Source: CAWFKS01 sp963816435 (GTDB lineage Bacteria > Pseudomonadota > Alphaproteobacteria > Rhizobiales > Rhizobiaceae). Taken from it: a stretch of 64,000 nt of DNA. How positions within the stretch are numbered: the stretch's first letter is position 1; each line of letters starts with the position of its first letter. Below, one piece after another: positions 55,804-63,724 of the stretch. Location: positions 255,687 to 319,686 of the forward strand of contig CAWFKS010000018.1 in the NCBI GenBank assembly GCA_963816435.1, read 5' to 3'. The notes beneath the pieces were generated by a model, which saw nothing but the letters and a program-made list of their open reading frames with translations, ran no database searches and was not told the origin of the DNA. A program made the position numbers and the translations under genes.

Positions 55804-57448
55804 GGCGGATTACGTCATCGTCGGCTCGGGCTCGGCCGGGTCGGCGCTTGCTTACCGGCTGTCGGAGGACGGGCGGAATTCGGTGATCGTCATCGAATAT
55901 GGCGGCACCGACATCGGCCCCTTCATCCAGATGCCGGCGGCCCTGTCCTTTCCGATGAACATGAGCCGCTACGACTGGGGCTACTCGACCGAGCCGGAGC
56001 CGAATCTCGGCGGCCGCGTGCTGGCGACGCCGCGCGGCAAGGTGATCGGCGGCTCGTCCTCGATCAACGGCATGGTCTATGTGCGCGGCCACGCCCGCGA
56101 CTTCGACCACTGGGCCGAGAGCGGAGCGGCCGGCTGGTCGTTCGCCGACGTCCTTCCCTACTACAAGCGCCTGGAAACCTCGCACGGCGGCGAGGACGGC
56201 TGGCGCGGCATCGACGGTCCGCTGCATGTCAGCCGCGGCAAGCGCGAGAACCCGCTCTACGACGCCTTCATCGAGGCCGGCAGCCAGGCGGGCTTCGAGA
56301 CGACGGCGGACTACAACGGCTCCAAGCAGGAAGGCTTCGGGCCTATGGAGGCGACGATCTGGCGCGGGCGCCGCTGGTCGGCCGCCAACGCCTACCTGCG
56401 CCCTGCCCTGAAGCGAAAGAACGTAAGTCTGGTCAGCGGCTTCGCGCGGCGGATTGTCATCGAGAATCAACGCGCCGTCGGCGTCGAGATCGAAGCCCGC
56501 AACAGGCTTCAGGTCGTCAGGGCGCGGCGCGAGGTGATCCTTGCCGCCTCCTCCATCAATTCGCCGAAACTGCTGATGCTGTCGGGCATCGGCCCGGCGG
56601 CGCACCTGGCGGAAAACGGCATCGAAGTGGTCGCCGACCGGCCGGGCGTCGGCCAGAACCTGCAGGACCACCTGGAGCTCTACATCCAGCAGAAATCCGT
56701 GCAGCCGATCACGCTCTACTCGAAGCTCAACCTCTTCTCCAAGGCGATGATCGGAGCCGAGTGGCTGTTCTTCAAGTCGGGCCTCGGCGCCACCAACCAT
56801 TTCGAGGCGGCCGCGTTCGTGCGCTCCAAGGCCGGCGTCGAATATCCCGACATCCAGTATCACTTCATTCCCGTCGCCATCCGCTACGACGGCAAGGCGG
56901 CAGCCAGGGCGCACGGCTTCCAGGCCCATGTCGGGCCGATGCGGTCGCGCTCGCGCGGCTCCGTCGCGCTGCGATCGGCCGACCCGCGCGCCAAGCCGGT
57001 GATCCGCTTCAACTACATGTCGCACGACGACGACTGGGCCGATTTCCGCCATTGCATCCGGCTGACGCGCGAGATCTTCGGCCAGCAGGCTTTCGACCCG
57101 TTCCGCGGCGAGGAGATCTCGCCCGGCGCGCATGTCGTCACCGACGAGGAACTGGACGAGCACATCGCCAGCCACGTCGAAAGCGCCTACCACCCCTGCG
57201 GGACCTGCCGGATGGGCAGCCCCGATGACCCGGCGAGCGTCGTCGATCCGGAATGCCGGGTGATCGGCGTCGAGGCGCTGCGCGTCGCCGACTCGTCGGT
57301 CTTCCCGCGCATCACCAACGGCAATCTCAACGCGCCGTCGATACTGGTCGGCGAAAAGGCGTCGGACCACATTCTCGGACGCGCGCCGCTGTCGCCGTCC
57401 AACCAGGAGCCGTGGATCAACCCACGCTGGCGCGACAGCGACCGCTGA
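55796..57448 (+). CDS. betA: Choline dehydrogenase (GMC oxidoreductase)
   Basis: A 550-residue FAD-dependent GMC oxidoreductase that oxidises choline to betaine aldehyde. FAD dinucleotide motif YVIVGSGSAGSALAYRLSED, then GWSFADVLPYYKRLETSHGG, RPGVGQNLQDHLELYIQQ and C-terminal VESAYHPCGTCRMGSPDDP (catalytic His region of GMC enzymes), with SSVFPRITNGNLNAPSILVG. I choose ATG 55796 (MLEADYVIVG), matching BetA N-termini, rather than ATG 55787. It overlaps the preceding gene. No frameshift. Confidence 0.94.
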   Translation: MLEADYVIVGSGSAGSALAYRLSEDGRNSVIVIEYGGTDIGPFIQMPAALSFPMNMSRYDWGYSTEPEPNLGGRVLATPRGKVIGGSSSINGMVYVRGHARDFDHWAESGAAGWSFADVLPYYKRLETSHGGEDGWRGIDGPLHVSRGKRENPLYDAFIEAGSQAGFETTADYNGSKQEGFGPMEATIWRGRRWSAANAYLRPALKRKNVSLVSGFARRIVIENQRAVGVEIEARNRLQVVRARREVILAASSINSPKLLMLSGIGPAAHLAENGIEVVADRPGVGQNLQDHLELYIQQKSVQPITLYSKLNLFSKAMIGAEWLFFKSGLGATNHFEAAAFVRSKAGVEYPDIQYHFIPVAIRYDGKAAARAHGFQAHVGPMRSRSRGSVALRSADPRAKPVIRFNYMSHDDDWADFRHCIRLTREIFGQQAFDPFRGEEISPGAHVVTDEELDEHIASHVESAYHPCGTCRMGSPDDPASVVDPECRVIGVEALRVADSSVFPRITNGNLNAPSILVGEKASDHILGRAPLSPSNQEPWINPRWRDSDR

Positions 57449-57504
57449 GTTGTGCCATAGATGCGCCGCCGGCCCGTGACCGGCAGCACATGAGGGAAGA
57501 CTGC

Positions 57505-57651
57505 ATGAACCGCAACCAGCTCTACGCCGTCATCGGCGTTCTCGTCGTCGCCGTGATCGCGTTGGGCGTCTATGTCTGGCACGAACAGACAAGGCCCAAG
57601 GGCGTCGAGATCAAGATCGACAAGAACGGCCTGTCGGTCCAGCAGGACTGA
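57505..57651 (+). CDS. Small single-span membrane protein between betA and betB
   Basis: A 48-residue protein, MNRNQLYAVIGVLVVAVIAL followed by GVYVWHEQTRPKGVEIKIDK. One N-terminal membrane helix and a short soluble C-terminal tail ending NGLSVQQD. I recall similar short proteins with the VEIKIDxxGLSVQ ending in rhizobia, often without annotation. It lies 27 bp before betB within the bet operon, so it may support the membrane-bound choline dehydrogenase. Function unknown. No clear consensus ribosome site is seen. Confidence 0.75.
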   Translation: MNRNQLYAVIGVLVVAVIALGVYVWHEQTRPKGVEIKIDKNGLSVQQD

Positions 57652-57677
57652 ACGACCAGCACGGAAGGGATCGCAGC

Positions 57678-59141
57678 ATGAACGTCCAGCCAAAGGCTTC
57701 GCACTACATCAACGGCCGCTATGTCGAGGACGAGGGCGGCGACCCGCTGGAGGTGATCTATCCGGCGACCGGCGAGGTGATCGCGCGCCTGCACTGCGCC
57801 ACGCCCAACATCGTCGAACTGGCCGTCGAGGCGGCGCGCGAGGCACAGCACGCCTGGGCGCGGCTGGCGCCGGTGGCGCGCGGTCGCATCCTGCGCAAGG
57901 CCGCCGACATCCTGCGCCAGCGCAACGACGAGATCGCCCGGCTGGAGACGCTCGATACAGGCAAGGCGATCCAGGAGACGCTGGTGGCCGACCCGGCCTC
58001 GGCCGCCGACGCGCTCGAATTCTTCGGCGGCGTCGTGCAGGGCTTCCATGGCGAGTATGTCGATCTCGGCGGACCGTTCGGCTACACGCGGCGCGAGCCG
58101 CTCGGCGTGTGCGTGGGCATCGGGGCCTGGAACTACCCGATCCAGGGTGCCGGCTGGAAGTCGGGCCCGGCGCTGGCGATGGGCAACGCGATGGTGTTCA
58201 AGCCATCGGAGAACACGCCGCTTTCGGCGCTGGCGCTGGCCGAGATCTATACCGAGGCCGGGCTGCCCGACGGGCTGTTCAACGTGGTGCAGGGTTTCGG
58301 CGATGTCGGCGGCGCGCTGGCCGGCCACCCGCTGGTGGCCAAGGTGTCGCTCACGGGCTCGGTGCCGACCGGCAAGAAGGTGCTGGCGCTCGCGGGCTCG
58401 CAGATGAAGCACGCCACGATGGAGCTCGGCGGCAAGTCGCCGATCATCGTGTTCGACGACGCCGACGTGGAAAACGCGGTCGGCGGCGCGATGCTCGGCA
58501 ATTTCTACTCGACCGGGCAGGTCTGCTCCAACGGCACGCGCGTCTTCGTCCAGGACGGCATCTACGACAATTTCCTCGACCGGCTGACCGAGCGCACCAA
58601 GAAGATCAGGATCGGCGACCCGCTCGACCCGGAAACGCAGATGGGGCCGATCATCAACAAGGCCCAGCACGACAAGGTGATGGGCTACATCGAGATCGGC
58701 AAGCAGGAGGGCGCGAGCCTGCATTGCGGCGGCGGGGTGCCGCATCTGCAGGGCTTCGAGAACGGCTTCTTCGTCGAGCCGACGGTCTTCACCGAGGTCA
58801 GGGACGACATGCGCATCGCGCGCGAGGAGATTTTCGGGCCGGTGATGAGCGTGTTGCGCTTTTCGGCGGAAGACGAGGCGGTGGCGCGCGCCAACGACAC
58901 CGAGTTCGGACTGTCGGCGGGCGTGTTCACGCGCGACCTGCCGCGCGCCCACCGGGTGGTGGCGGAGCTGCAGGCGGGAAGCTGCTGGATCAACCACTAC
59001 AATCTGTCGCCGGCCGAACTGCCCTTCGGCGGTTTCAAGCAGTCCGGCATCGGGCGCGAGAACTCGATCGCCGCGCTCGAGCACTATTCGCAGCTGAAGT
59101 CGGTCTACGTGGAGACCGGCGACGTCGACAGCCCCTACTGA
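57678..59141 (+). CDS. betB: Betaine-aldehyde dehydrogenase
   Basis: An intact 487-residue NAD(P)+-dependent aldehyde dehydrogenase that makes glycine betaine. Cofactor part: GAWNYPIQGAGWKSGPALAM, FKPSENTPLSALALAEIYTE, VSLTGSVPTGKKVLALAGSQ. Catalytic Glu in MELGGKSPIIVFDDADVENA and nucleophile Cys in FYSTGQVCSNGTRVFVQDGI. ATG 57678 follows GGAAGGGATCGCAGC. The last gene of the operon; a terminator follows at 59158. Confidence 0.95.
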   Translation: MNVQPKASHYINGRYVEDEGGDPLEVIYPATGEVIARLHCATPNIVELAVEAAREAQHAWARLAPVARGRILRKAADILRQRNDEIARLETLDTGKAIQETLVADPASAADALEFFGGVVQGFHGEYVDLGGPFGYTRREPLGVCVGIGAWNYPIQGAGWKSGPALAMGNAMVFKPSENTPLSALALAEIYTEAGLPDGLFNVVQGFGDVGGALAGHPLVAKVSLTGSVPTGKKVLALAGSQMKHATMELGGKSPIIVFDDADVENAVGGAMLGNFYSTGQVCSNGTRVFVQDGIYDNFLDRLTERTKKIRIGDPLDPETQMGPIINKAQHDKVMGYIEIGKQEGASLHCGGGVPHLQGFENGFFVEPTVFTEVRDDMRIAREEIFGPVMSVLRFSAEDEAVARANDTEFGLSAGVFTRDLPRAHRVVAELQAGSCWINHYNLSPAELPFGGFKQSGIGRENSIAALEHYSQLKSVYVETGDVDSPY

Positions 59142-59157
59142 GCGTCGCGCGCACACA

Positions 59158-59184
59158 GGTGCGGCAGGGACGCCGCACCCTTTT
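59158..59184 (+). terminator. Terminator after betB
   Basis: GGTGCGGC and GCCGCACC form an 8-bp stem around a six-base loop, followed by CTTTT. It lies 17 bp after the betB stop and would end the bet transcript. Confidence 0.8.
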
Positions 59185-59326
59185 CATGGCCCCTGGCGAT
59201 GCTTATCTGCCGCGTGTCGACGCATACGCGGAGCGGCGTCGAAAATGCCGCGCCGACGCGGAAAAAAGGCCGGCCGTAATGGCTTGCGGGACATGGCTCG
59301 CAACGCTATAAGCCCGCGTCTGGTCA

Positions 59327-59403
59327 CGGAGTGTAGCGCAGCCTGGTAGCGCACATCGTTCGGGACGATGGGGTCGCAGGTTCGAATCCTGCCACTCCGA
59401 CCA
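59327..59403 (+). tRNA. tRNA-Pro (anticodon CGG)
   Basis: A 77-base tRNA with acceptor stem cggagtg/cactccg, D-loop tagcgcagcctggtagcgca, anticodon arm catcg-ttcggga-cgatg with anticodon CGG, T arm gcaggttcgaatcctgc, and an encoded 3' ACCA. All stems pair. It stands immediately left of the island-like region, so its 3' end is a candidate integration site. Confidence 0.96.
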
Positions 59404-59777
59404 GCTGATCCATTGTGCGGAATTTCCGTGCCGCTTCATTGACCAATGTTGAGCCCTCCATCAGGCCGGGCCGGGGATGGTGGTCGGAGCCTGCAGTTCC
59501 GTGAGGCCGGCCAGGATCAACGCTTTGACCGCCTCCACGCAACGCGAGCAGCACAGCCAGGCGCCTCTTCGGGCTCGCACGCAGCCATGCTGCTGCGTTC
59601 CGCCCCGCAAGACATGCGATTGCCACGGCGCGCCCGTTTACAGCTCGTTAGCTCCAGTGTCGGGAATCGTTCGACTCCTGCTGATGACGCCTATAGGGAG
59701 CCCACTCAGGTTGGGGGCTGTACACGCAACCTTGAGTAGATGGGCTTCGTCTGCGGGGGCAAGTCGCTCGGGGAACA
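59404..59777. other. Intergenic region right of tRNA-Pro
   Basis: 374 bases with no supported gene. It contains a hairpin near 59704-59738 (ctcaggttg paired with caaccttgag). Integrative elements at tRNA genes often carry an integrase next to the tRNA; none is seen here, so any integrase must lie outside this part. Confidence 0.5.
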
Positions 59778-60851
59778 ATGACTGCAACCGGACCTGAAGG
59801 AACAACAGTCAACGAAATCAGGCACAGAACGAATCAGATCATGAAACCTCCCCGGAACAAACCCGGCCGAAGCAACGCCAAGAAGGGCTCCGGCTCGTCA
59901 TCGCCGGAGGCTGCGGCCCTGCCCAAAGCCACCCATCGCGGCAACCTGAAGATCGGCGATTTCACAATTCCCTGCGCTGTACTGGACGACGGCAGGCGCG
60001 TCGTCACGGAGCATGGAATCACCCGGGCGCTTGGCTCGCGTAGCGGTGCCTCGAAGAGGATAAAGAAGGCCACAGCGCACAGCGGGGCTCCCTTGCCCAT
60101 TTTCGTGGCGCCCTCAAACCTGAAGCCCTTTATCACCGATGAGTTGGCAGGGCGCTCGCTTCAGCCGATCTTCTATAGAGATGGCCGCAGGACCGTTGGG
60201 GCCTTCGACGCTACCGCTCTGCCCGCGGTTTGCGATGTCTGGCTGAGGGCAAGACAGGCGGGCGCGCTTCAGAAACAGCAGCTGGCACGAGCGTTTCGCG
60301 CCGAAGTTCTCATGCGCGGCCTTGCGCAGGTCGGAATCGTGGCGCTGGTTGACGAAGCCACCGGCTTCCAGGCGGAACGCGAGCGGGACGCCCTACACAA
60401 GGTACTGGCTGCTTACCTTTCCGAGGAGCGGCTGGCATGGGCCAAGCGCTTTCCGGACGAGTTCTACAGGCAGATCTACAGGTTGCGCGGATGGTCATGG
60501 CCGGTTCTCCGGACGAAGACGCCTTTCCTCGGCAAGATCACAAACCAGATCGTCTATGAGATGCTCCCGGAAGGGGTGCTCACGGAGCTGCGGGCCAGAA
60601 ACCCCGCCAAGCCAGGCACCGGGCGCCGGAAGTGGAAGCATCATCAATTTCTGTCAGAGGATCTGGGCCAGCCCGACTTGCGCGACCATCTTCTCCAGCT
60701 GATAGCAATCATGCGAGTATCTGTGGACTGGGAATCTTTTCCTACGGAACCTGAAGCTAGGGTTTCCTCAAGCGAGTCCGCAGTTCCGAGTTCCGAATTG
60801 ACGTTGAGAAGTTACAAACCCCGCGAACCCGCCTTCGAGAGAGGGGCTTAA
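59778..60851 (+). CDS. P63C domain-containing protein
   Basis: A 357-residue protein with a P63C domain (PF10546), a C-terminal domain found in phage and mobile-element proteins of unknown function. The N-terminal part has DFTIPCAVLDDGRRVVTEHG with ITRALGSRSGASKRIKKATA. The C-terminal part shows the P63C signature FYRQIYRLRGWSWPVLRTKT, followed by YEMLPEGVLTELRARNPAKP and GRRKWKHHQFLSEDLGQPDL with LRDHLLQLIAIMRVS. The start could also be ATG 59841 (MKPPRNKPGRSNAKKG). No partner gene. It lies between the tRNA and IS21 debris. Confidence 0.82.
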   Translation: MTATGPEGTTVNEIRHRTNQIMKPPRNKPGRSNAKKGSGSSSPEAAALPKATHRGNLKIGDFTIPCAVLDDGRRVVTEHGITRALGSRSGASKRIKKATAHSGAPLPIFVAPSNLKPFITDELAGRSLQPIFYRDGRRTVGAFDATALPAVCDVWLRARQAGALQKQQLARAFRAEVLMRGLAQVGIVALVDEATGFQAERERDALHKVLAAYLSEERLAWAKRFPDEFYRQIYRLRGWSWPVLRTKTPFLGKITNQIVYEMLPEGVLTELRARNPAKPGTGRRKWKHHQFLSEDLGQPDLRDHLLQLIAIMRVSVDWESFPTEPEARVSSSESAVPSSELTLRSYKPREPAFERGA

Positions 60852-60974
60852 TCGGCCAAGCGGCATCACAATTGTCGAGCGACTCTGGAAGCAGCTCGCT
60901 TTGGCGCCATGAAGAAGGGTCGCCAAGGGTTGGCGTTTTCGCTTCATCGTGTGCCGGCCTTCTGGCCGGCCCAC

Positions 60975-61259
60975 GCTTTGCGCGAAGGCGACAGCCGTCG
61001 CCGCGGATGGTGGTGACGCTGCAGTCGTGGAGCCGCCTGTCCAGGATCGCCGTGGCGACGACCGGATCTCCGATCACCATCCCCTACTCAGCGACCCGAT
61101 GGTTCGACGTCGCCAGCACAGATCCGCAGCGCCTCGCGCGAGGCCGTGTCCGAGCGCGCCACCTCGTTCAGCAAGCTGTCGATCTGGTCGCCGATCGCGA
61201 TCAGCTTCATGCGGTCGAGCACGGCGATCAGCGTGTCATGATCGATCGTTTCCACCATC
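60975..61259 (-). pseudogene. IS21-family istB remnant (minus strand)
   Basis: A truncated IS21 helper ATPase gene. The N-terminal piece starts MVETIDHDTLIAVLDRMKLI at 61259 and reaches SLLNEVARSDTASREAL before losing the frame near 61110. A C-terminal piece, GDPVVATAILDRRLHDCSVT with TIRGDGCRLRAKR, follows at once, so the whole ATPase core (Walker motifs) is deleted. It directly follows the istA remnant, with overlapping start, as in IS21. Confidence 0.8.
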
Positions 61260-61596
61260 AGTCCCCTCCCGCGGCAAGCTCATACTCGGCAAGCGGCCGC
61301 AGCAGTGAGGCCGGACGTGGCGGCTTCATCCGGCGCAAGGATCCTTCGGCACCGATCACGCCGGCAGAATGGATGACAATGCGGTCGCACAGATCGTCAC
61401 CTGCACCGTTTCGCCGATCAGCCAGAAGGCGCCGACTAGCTGTTGGTGTCCACGTCCACGGCGCAGTCGGCTTGCACCCTGAGAACCGAGCCTCGCAGTT
61501 GACTGAATGGTGTGCGGCCGCCGAGCAGGGATAAGGCAGACAATTCGCGCCAAGAGCGCAAGGCCGGCACTTCGCTGATGGTGCCGTGGATGCGCT
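61258..61596 (-). pseudogene. IS21-family istA C-terminal remnant (minus strand)
   Basis: The end of an IstA transposase, broken by indels. Readable pieces are IHGTISEVPALRSWRELSAL, GGRTPFSQLRGSVLRVQADC, AVDVDTNS, then WLIGETVQVTICAT and the terminal RPASLLRPLAEYELAAGGD, all typical of the IstA C-terminus. The rest of istA is absent. It ends in a TGA that overlaps the istB remnant start. Confidence 0.75.
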
Positions 61597-62256
61597 AGCC
61601 GGCGACATCGCCCGCCATGGCGAGCGACGCATCTCCATGTCGAGCAAGGTTGCCCAATTGCCGTTCGTGCGCGAGCTGGATGGCTTCGACTACGAGGCGC
61701 AGCCTTCGCTGGATCAGGAGCAGATCCGGGAACTGGCAACCTGCCGCTGGATCGCGCACGGCGACACGGTCCTGTTCCTTGGGCCGCCCGGAACGGGCAA
61801 GACTTATTTGGCCGTCAGCTCGGGCCGCGAGGCGATCCGCCAGAACTACAACGTGCAGTTCGTCACGGCGGCGACGCTGGTGGCAATGCTGGCCAAGGCG
61901 CACGCCGACGGCTTGCTCGACAAGCGGTTGACGACCTTGTCGCGGCCGAAGCTGCTGATCATCGACGAGTTGGGCTATCTGCCCTTCGAAGCCAATGCCG
62001 CCCACCTGTTCTTCCAGCTGGTATCGCGGCACTACGAGAAGGGATCGATTCTGATCACTTCCAATCGCTCCGTGGGAGAATGGGGAAGTGTCTTTGGAGA
62101 TCCCGTTGTTGCAACGGCAATCCTGGATCGCCTGCTTCATCACTCAACGGTGATCACCTCCGGGGCGACAGCTACCGGCTCCGCGAGAAGCGCCGGTCCG
62201 GCCTTCTGCAGAAGGCAGCACCGGCGCTCGAAACCAATGAAACGGCAAACCCATGA
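61586..62256 (+). pseudogene. IS21-family istB, 5'-truncated (plus strand, one frameshift)
   Basis: A second, larger IstB in the opposite orientation. It has lost its N-terminus but keeps the ATPase: ELDGFDYEAQPSLDQEQIRE, Walker A FLGPPGTGKTYLAVSSGREA, Walker B RPKLLIIDELGYLPFEANAA, and ILITSNRSVGEWGSVFGDPV. After HHSTVIT a frameshift near 62152 leads to RGDSYRLREKRRSGLLQKAA and a stop at 62256. Downstream 62257-62300 carries GGGGTCA-like motifs typical of IS21 ends. It meets the istA fragment at about 61590, a head-to-head junction of two truncated IS copies. Confidence 0.85.
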
Positions 62257-62698
62257 AGGGGTCAGTTCCTCACTTCACCAAGGGGTCAAATCTTCGCTTC
62301 GCTTGACACCGTCTTGCTGCCGCTTCGAGTCCCACAGTCCGGTAAGCTTGCCCAATCGATTCATCCGCAACGCCGTTTACGGGAGTAACGGGGGGAATAC
62401 GGTCCTGAAGGAGCAAACGGAGTTTGCGTGATGGCGTTCCGGGAGTGGCTCGAGAACGGACCTGCGGGCATGATGCCGGATCGGCCGTGGCCGACGACGG
62501 GACGGCCGGAACGGGAGCGAGCAACTGGAGCGAACCGGGGTGATCGGCAGCAGGCGTGCCGAAGCGCCAGCAAGCGCAGATCGGACTGGGGATGGCCGGG
62601 CGCGGCGATGCTCGCGTTCCAATGGCATCGGCAACAGGCAGGAACCTGCCCGGGCGACGGCCGCCGCGCGACCGAGCGAAGTCCGGCAGCTCGGCTTT
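62257..62698. other. Region with IS21 end remnants and no supported gene
   Basis: About 440 bases. The first 45 bases contain repeats of the type ggggtcagttcctcacttcac and ggggtcaaat found at IS21 ends. The rest is GC-rich with no clear family member on either strand; reading frames here look like shadows. Confidence 0.5.
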
Positions 62699-63034
62699 CT
62701 AGCAGTGGTCTCGTCGTCGGGCAAGCCGTCGTCGGGGAAGCCGTCTTCGGGGAAGCGGGCCTGGAAGTCCCAGCCGCTGCGGTAGCGCTCCACGAGCTCG
62801 TCGAAGGCCTCGTCGGTCTTCCTGCGGTCGAAGCCCGGCGACCAGGATCGGCAGGATGCGGTCGGCGAGCTTGTCCACCATCGCTTCGTCCGGAAGGGCG
62901 CGCTTGACCGCCCAGTGAAGGGCCGCACGTGCGATGTCGTCGCGCGAGGGTTTTCGCGAAGCACGCTGCTTCCTGCGGTATTCGCGCTGGCGGAGCCTCT
63001 GCTTTTCCAGGCGATCCCTGCGAGACTGTGCCAT
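62699..63034 (-). CDS. Small basic protein of mobile-element type (frameshifted)
   Basis: A short protein starting MAQSRRDRLEKQRLRQREYR with RKQRASRKPSRDDIARAALH, then WAVKRALPDEAMVDKLADRI and LPILVAGFDRRKTDEAFDEL in a second frame (break near 62835), and VERYRSGWDFQARFPEDG. I recall proteins with this strongly basic helical start and a C-terminal ERYxxGWxF pattern next to integration modules of rhizobial elements. The end is uncertain. A DNA-binding role is inference. The start at 63034 is the first ATG after a GGGAGAG site. Confidence 0.55.
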   Translation of the reverse strand: MAQSRRDRLEKQRLRQREYRRKQRASRKPSRDDIARAALHWAVKRALPDEAMVDKLADRILPILVAGLRPQEDRRGLRRARGALPQRLGLPGPLPRRRLPRRRLARRRDHC

Positions 63035-63724
63035 CGGCTCTCTCCCTTCCCGGTTCCCGCCTGCTGTCCGGCACCGGTCCCGCAAACGGCGTTTCCGGTA
63101 ACGCAGGTCCGGGTTACGGAATCGTTTGTCGAGAGCAGGAATCGTCCGCAAGGCTTGCGAACCCGCCACGCGAGGACTGAATCGGTTTGCGGCGGTTCTG
63201 AATTGGCAGTGGCCGGGCCTGAATCGGCTTACCGCAAATCATGTCGATGCGAGGAAGGTTGCGGGCACGTCATCGGCCTTGCCTGCGCACGGCGTGCGCT
63301 GTGAATCCTTTTCCGCACAAGCCGAATCGAATGTGCCGGCGGAATCGGCACAACACAAATCGAGATGCGTTGCGGGCGACCTGAACGAGCTCGCCCGCAA
63401 CCCGCGGCGATGCGCCGACGGCGGGACCACGGGGCCGCCAATGCCTTCCTGCTCCCGGGACCGGGCCAGGCCGCGTGATGGCTCGCTTGCCCTGAAGAGA
63501 TCGCGCGCAACGCCGTGGTCCGATGAGCCGGGGCTCTCCGGCCCCGCCGAGAACCCGGCCGCCTCCGGCACCGGGCGAGGTGCGGAGCTGGCAGCCCGCA
63601 GCCGACGGATCATCCGGAAGCCATTCGCGGCAGACGGCCAAACCTCAGGCTTCGGGCCAGCACCCCATCAGGCCGCATCGGGGCGCCGCGCCAGGGCGGT
63701 GTGGCGGAGACAAGTCAGCTGCGG
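63035..63724. other. Noncoding stretch with six GAATCG motifs
   Basis: 690 bases without a supported gene. Six exact GAATCG hexamers in the same orientation lie at 63119, 63139, 63179, 63221, 63324 and 63342. An inverted tttgcgg/ccgcaaa pair flanks 63186-63238. The region separates two minus-strand genes and could hold promoters or binding sites. Confidence 0.5.

Noticed and set aside
59203..59626. Two reading frames antisense to the tRNA-Pro gene (containing QDSNLRP and GFEPATPSSRT pieces)
   Set aside because: These are the well-known spurious proteins created by translating the complement of a tRNA gene.
62361..62964. Long minus-strand frames across 62361-62698
   Set aside because: They are extensions of the small basic protein gene past its frameshift and show no family features of their own.
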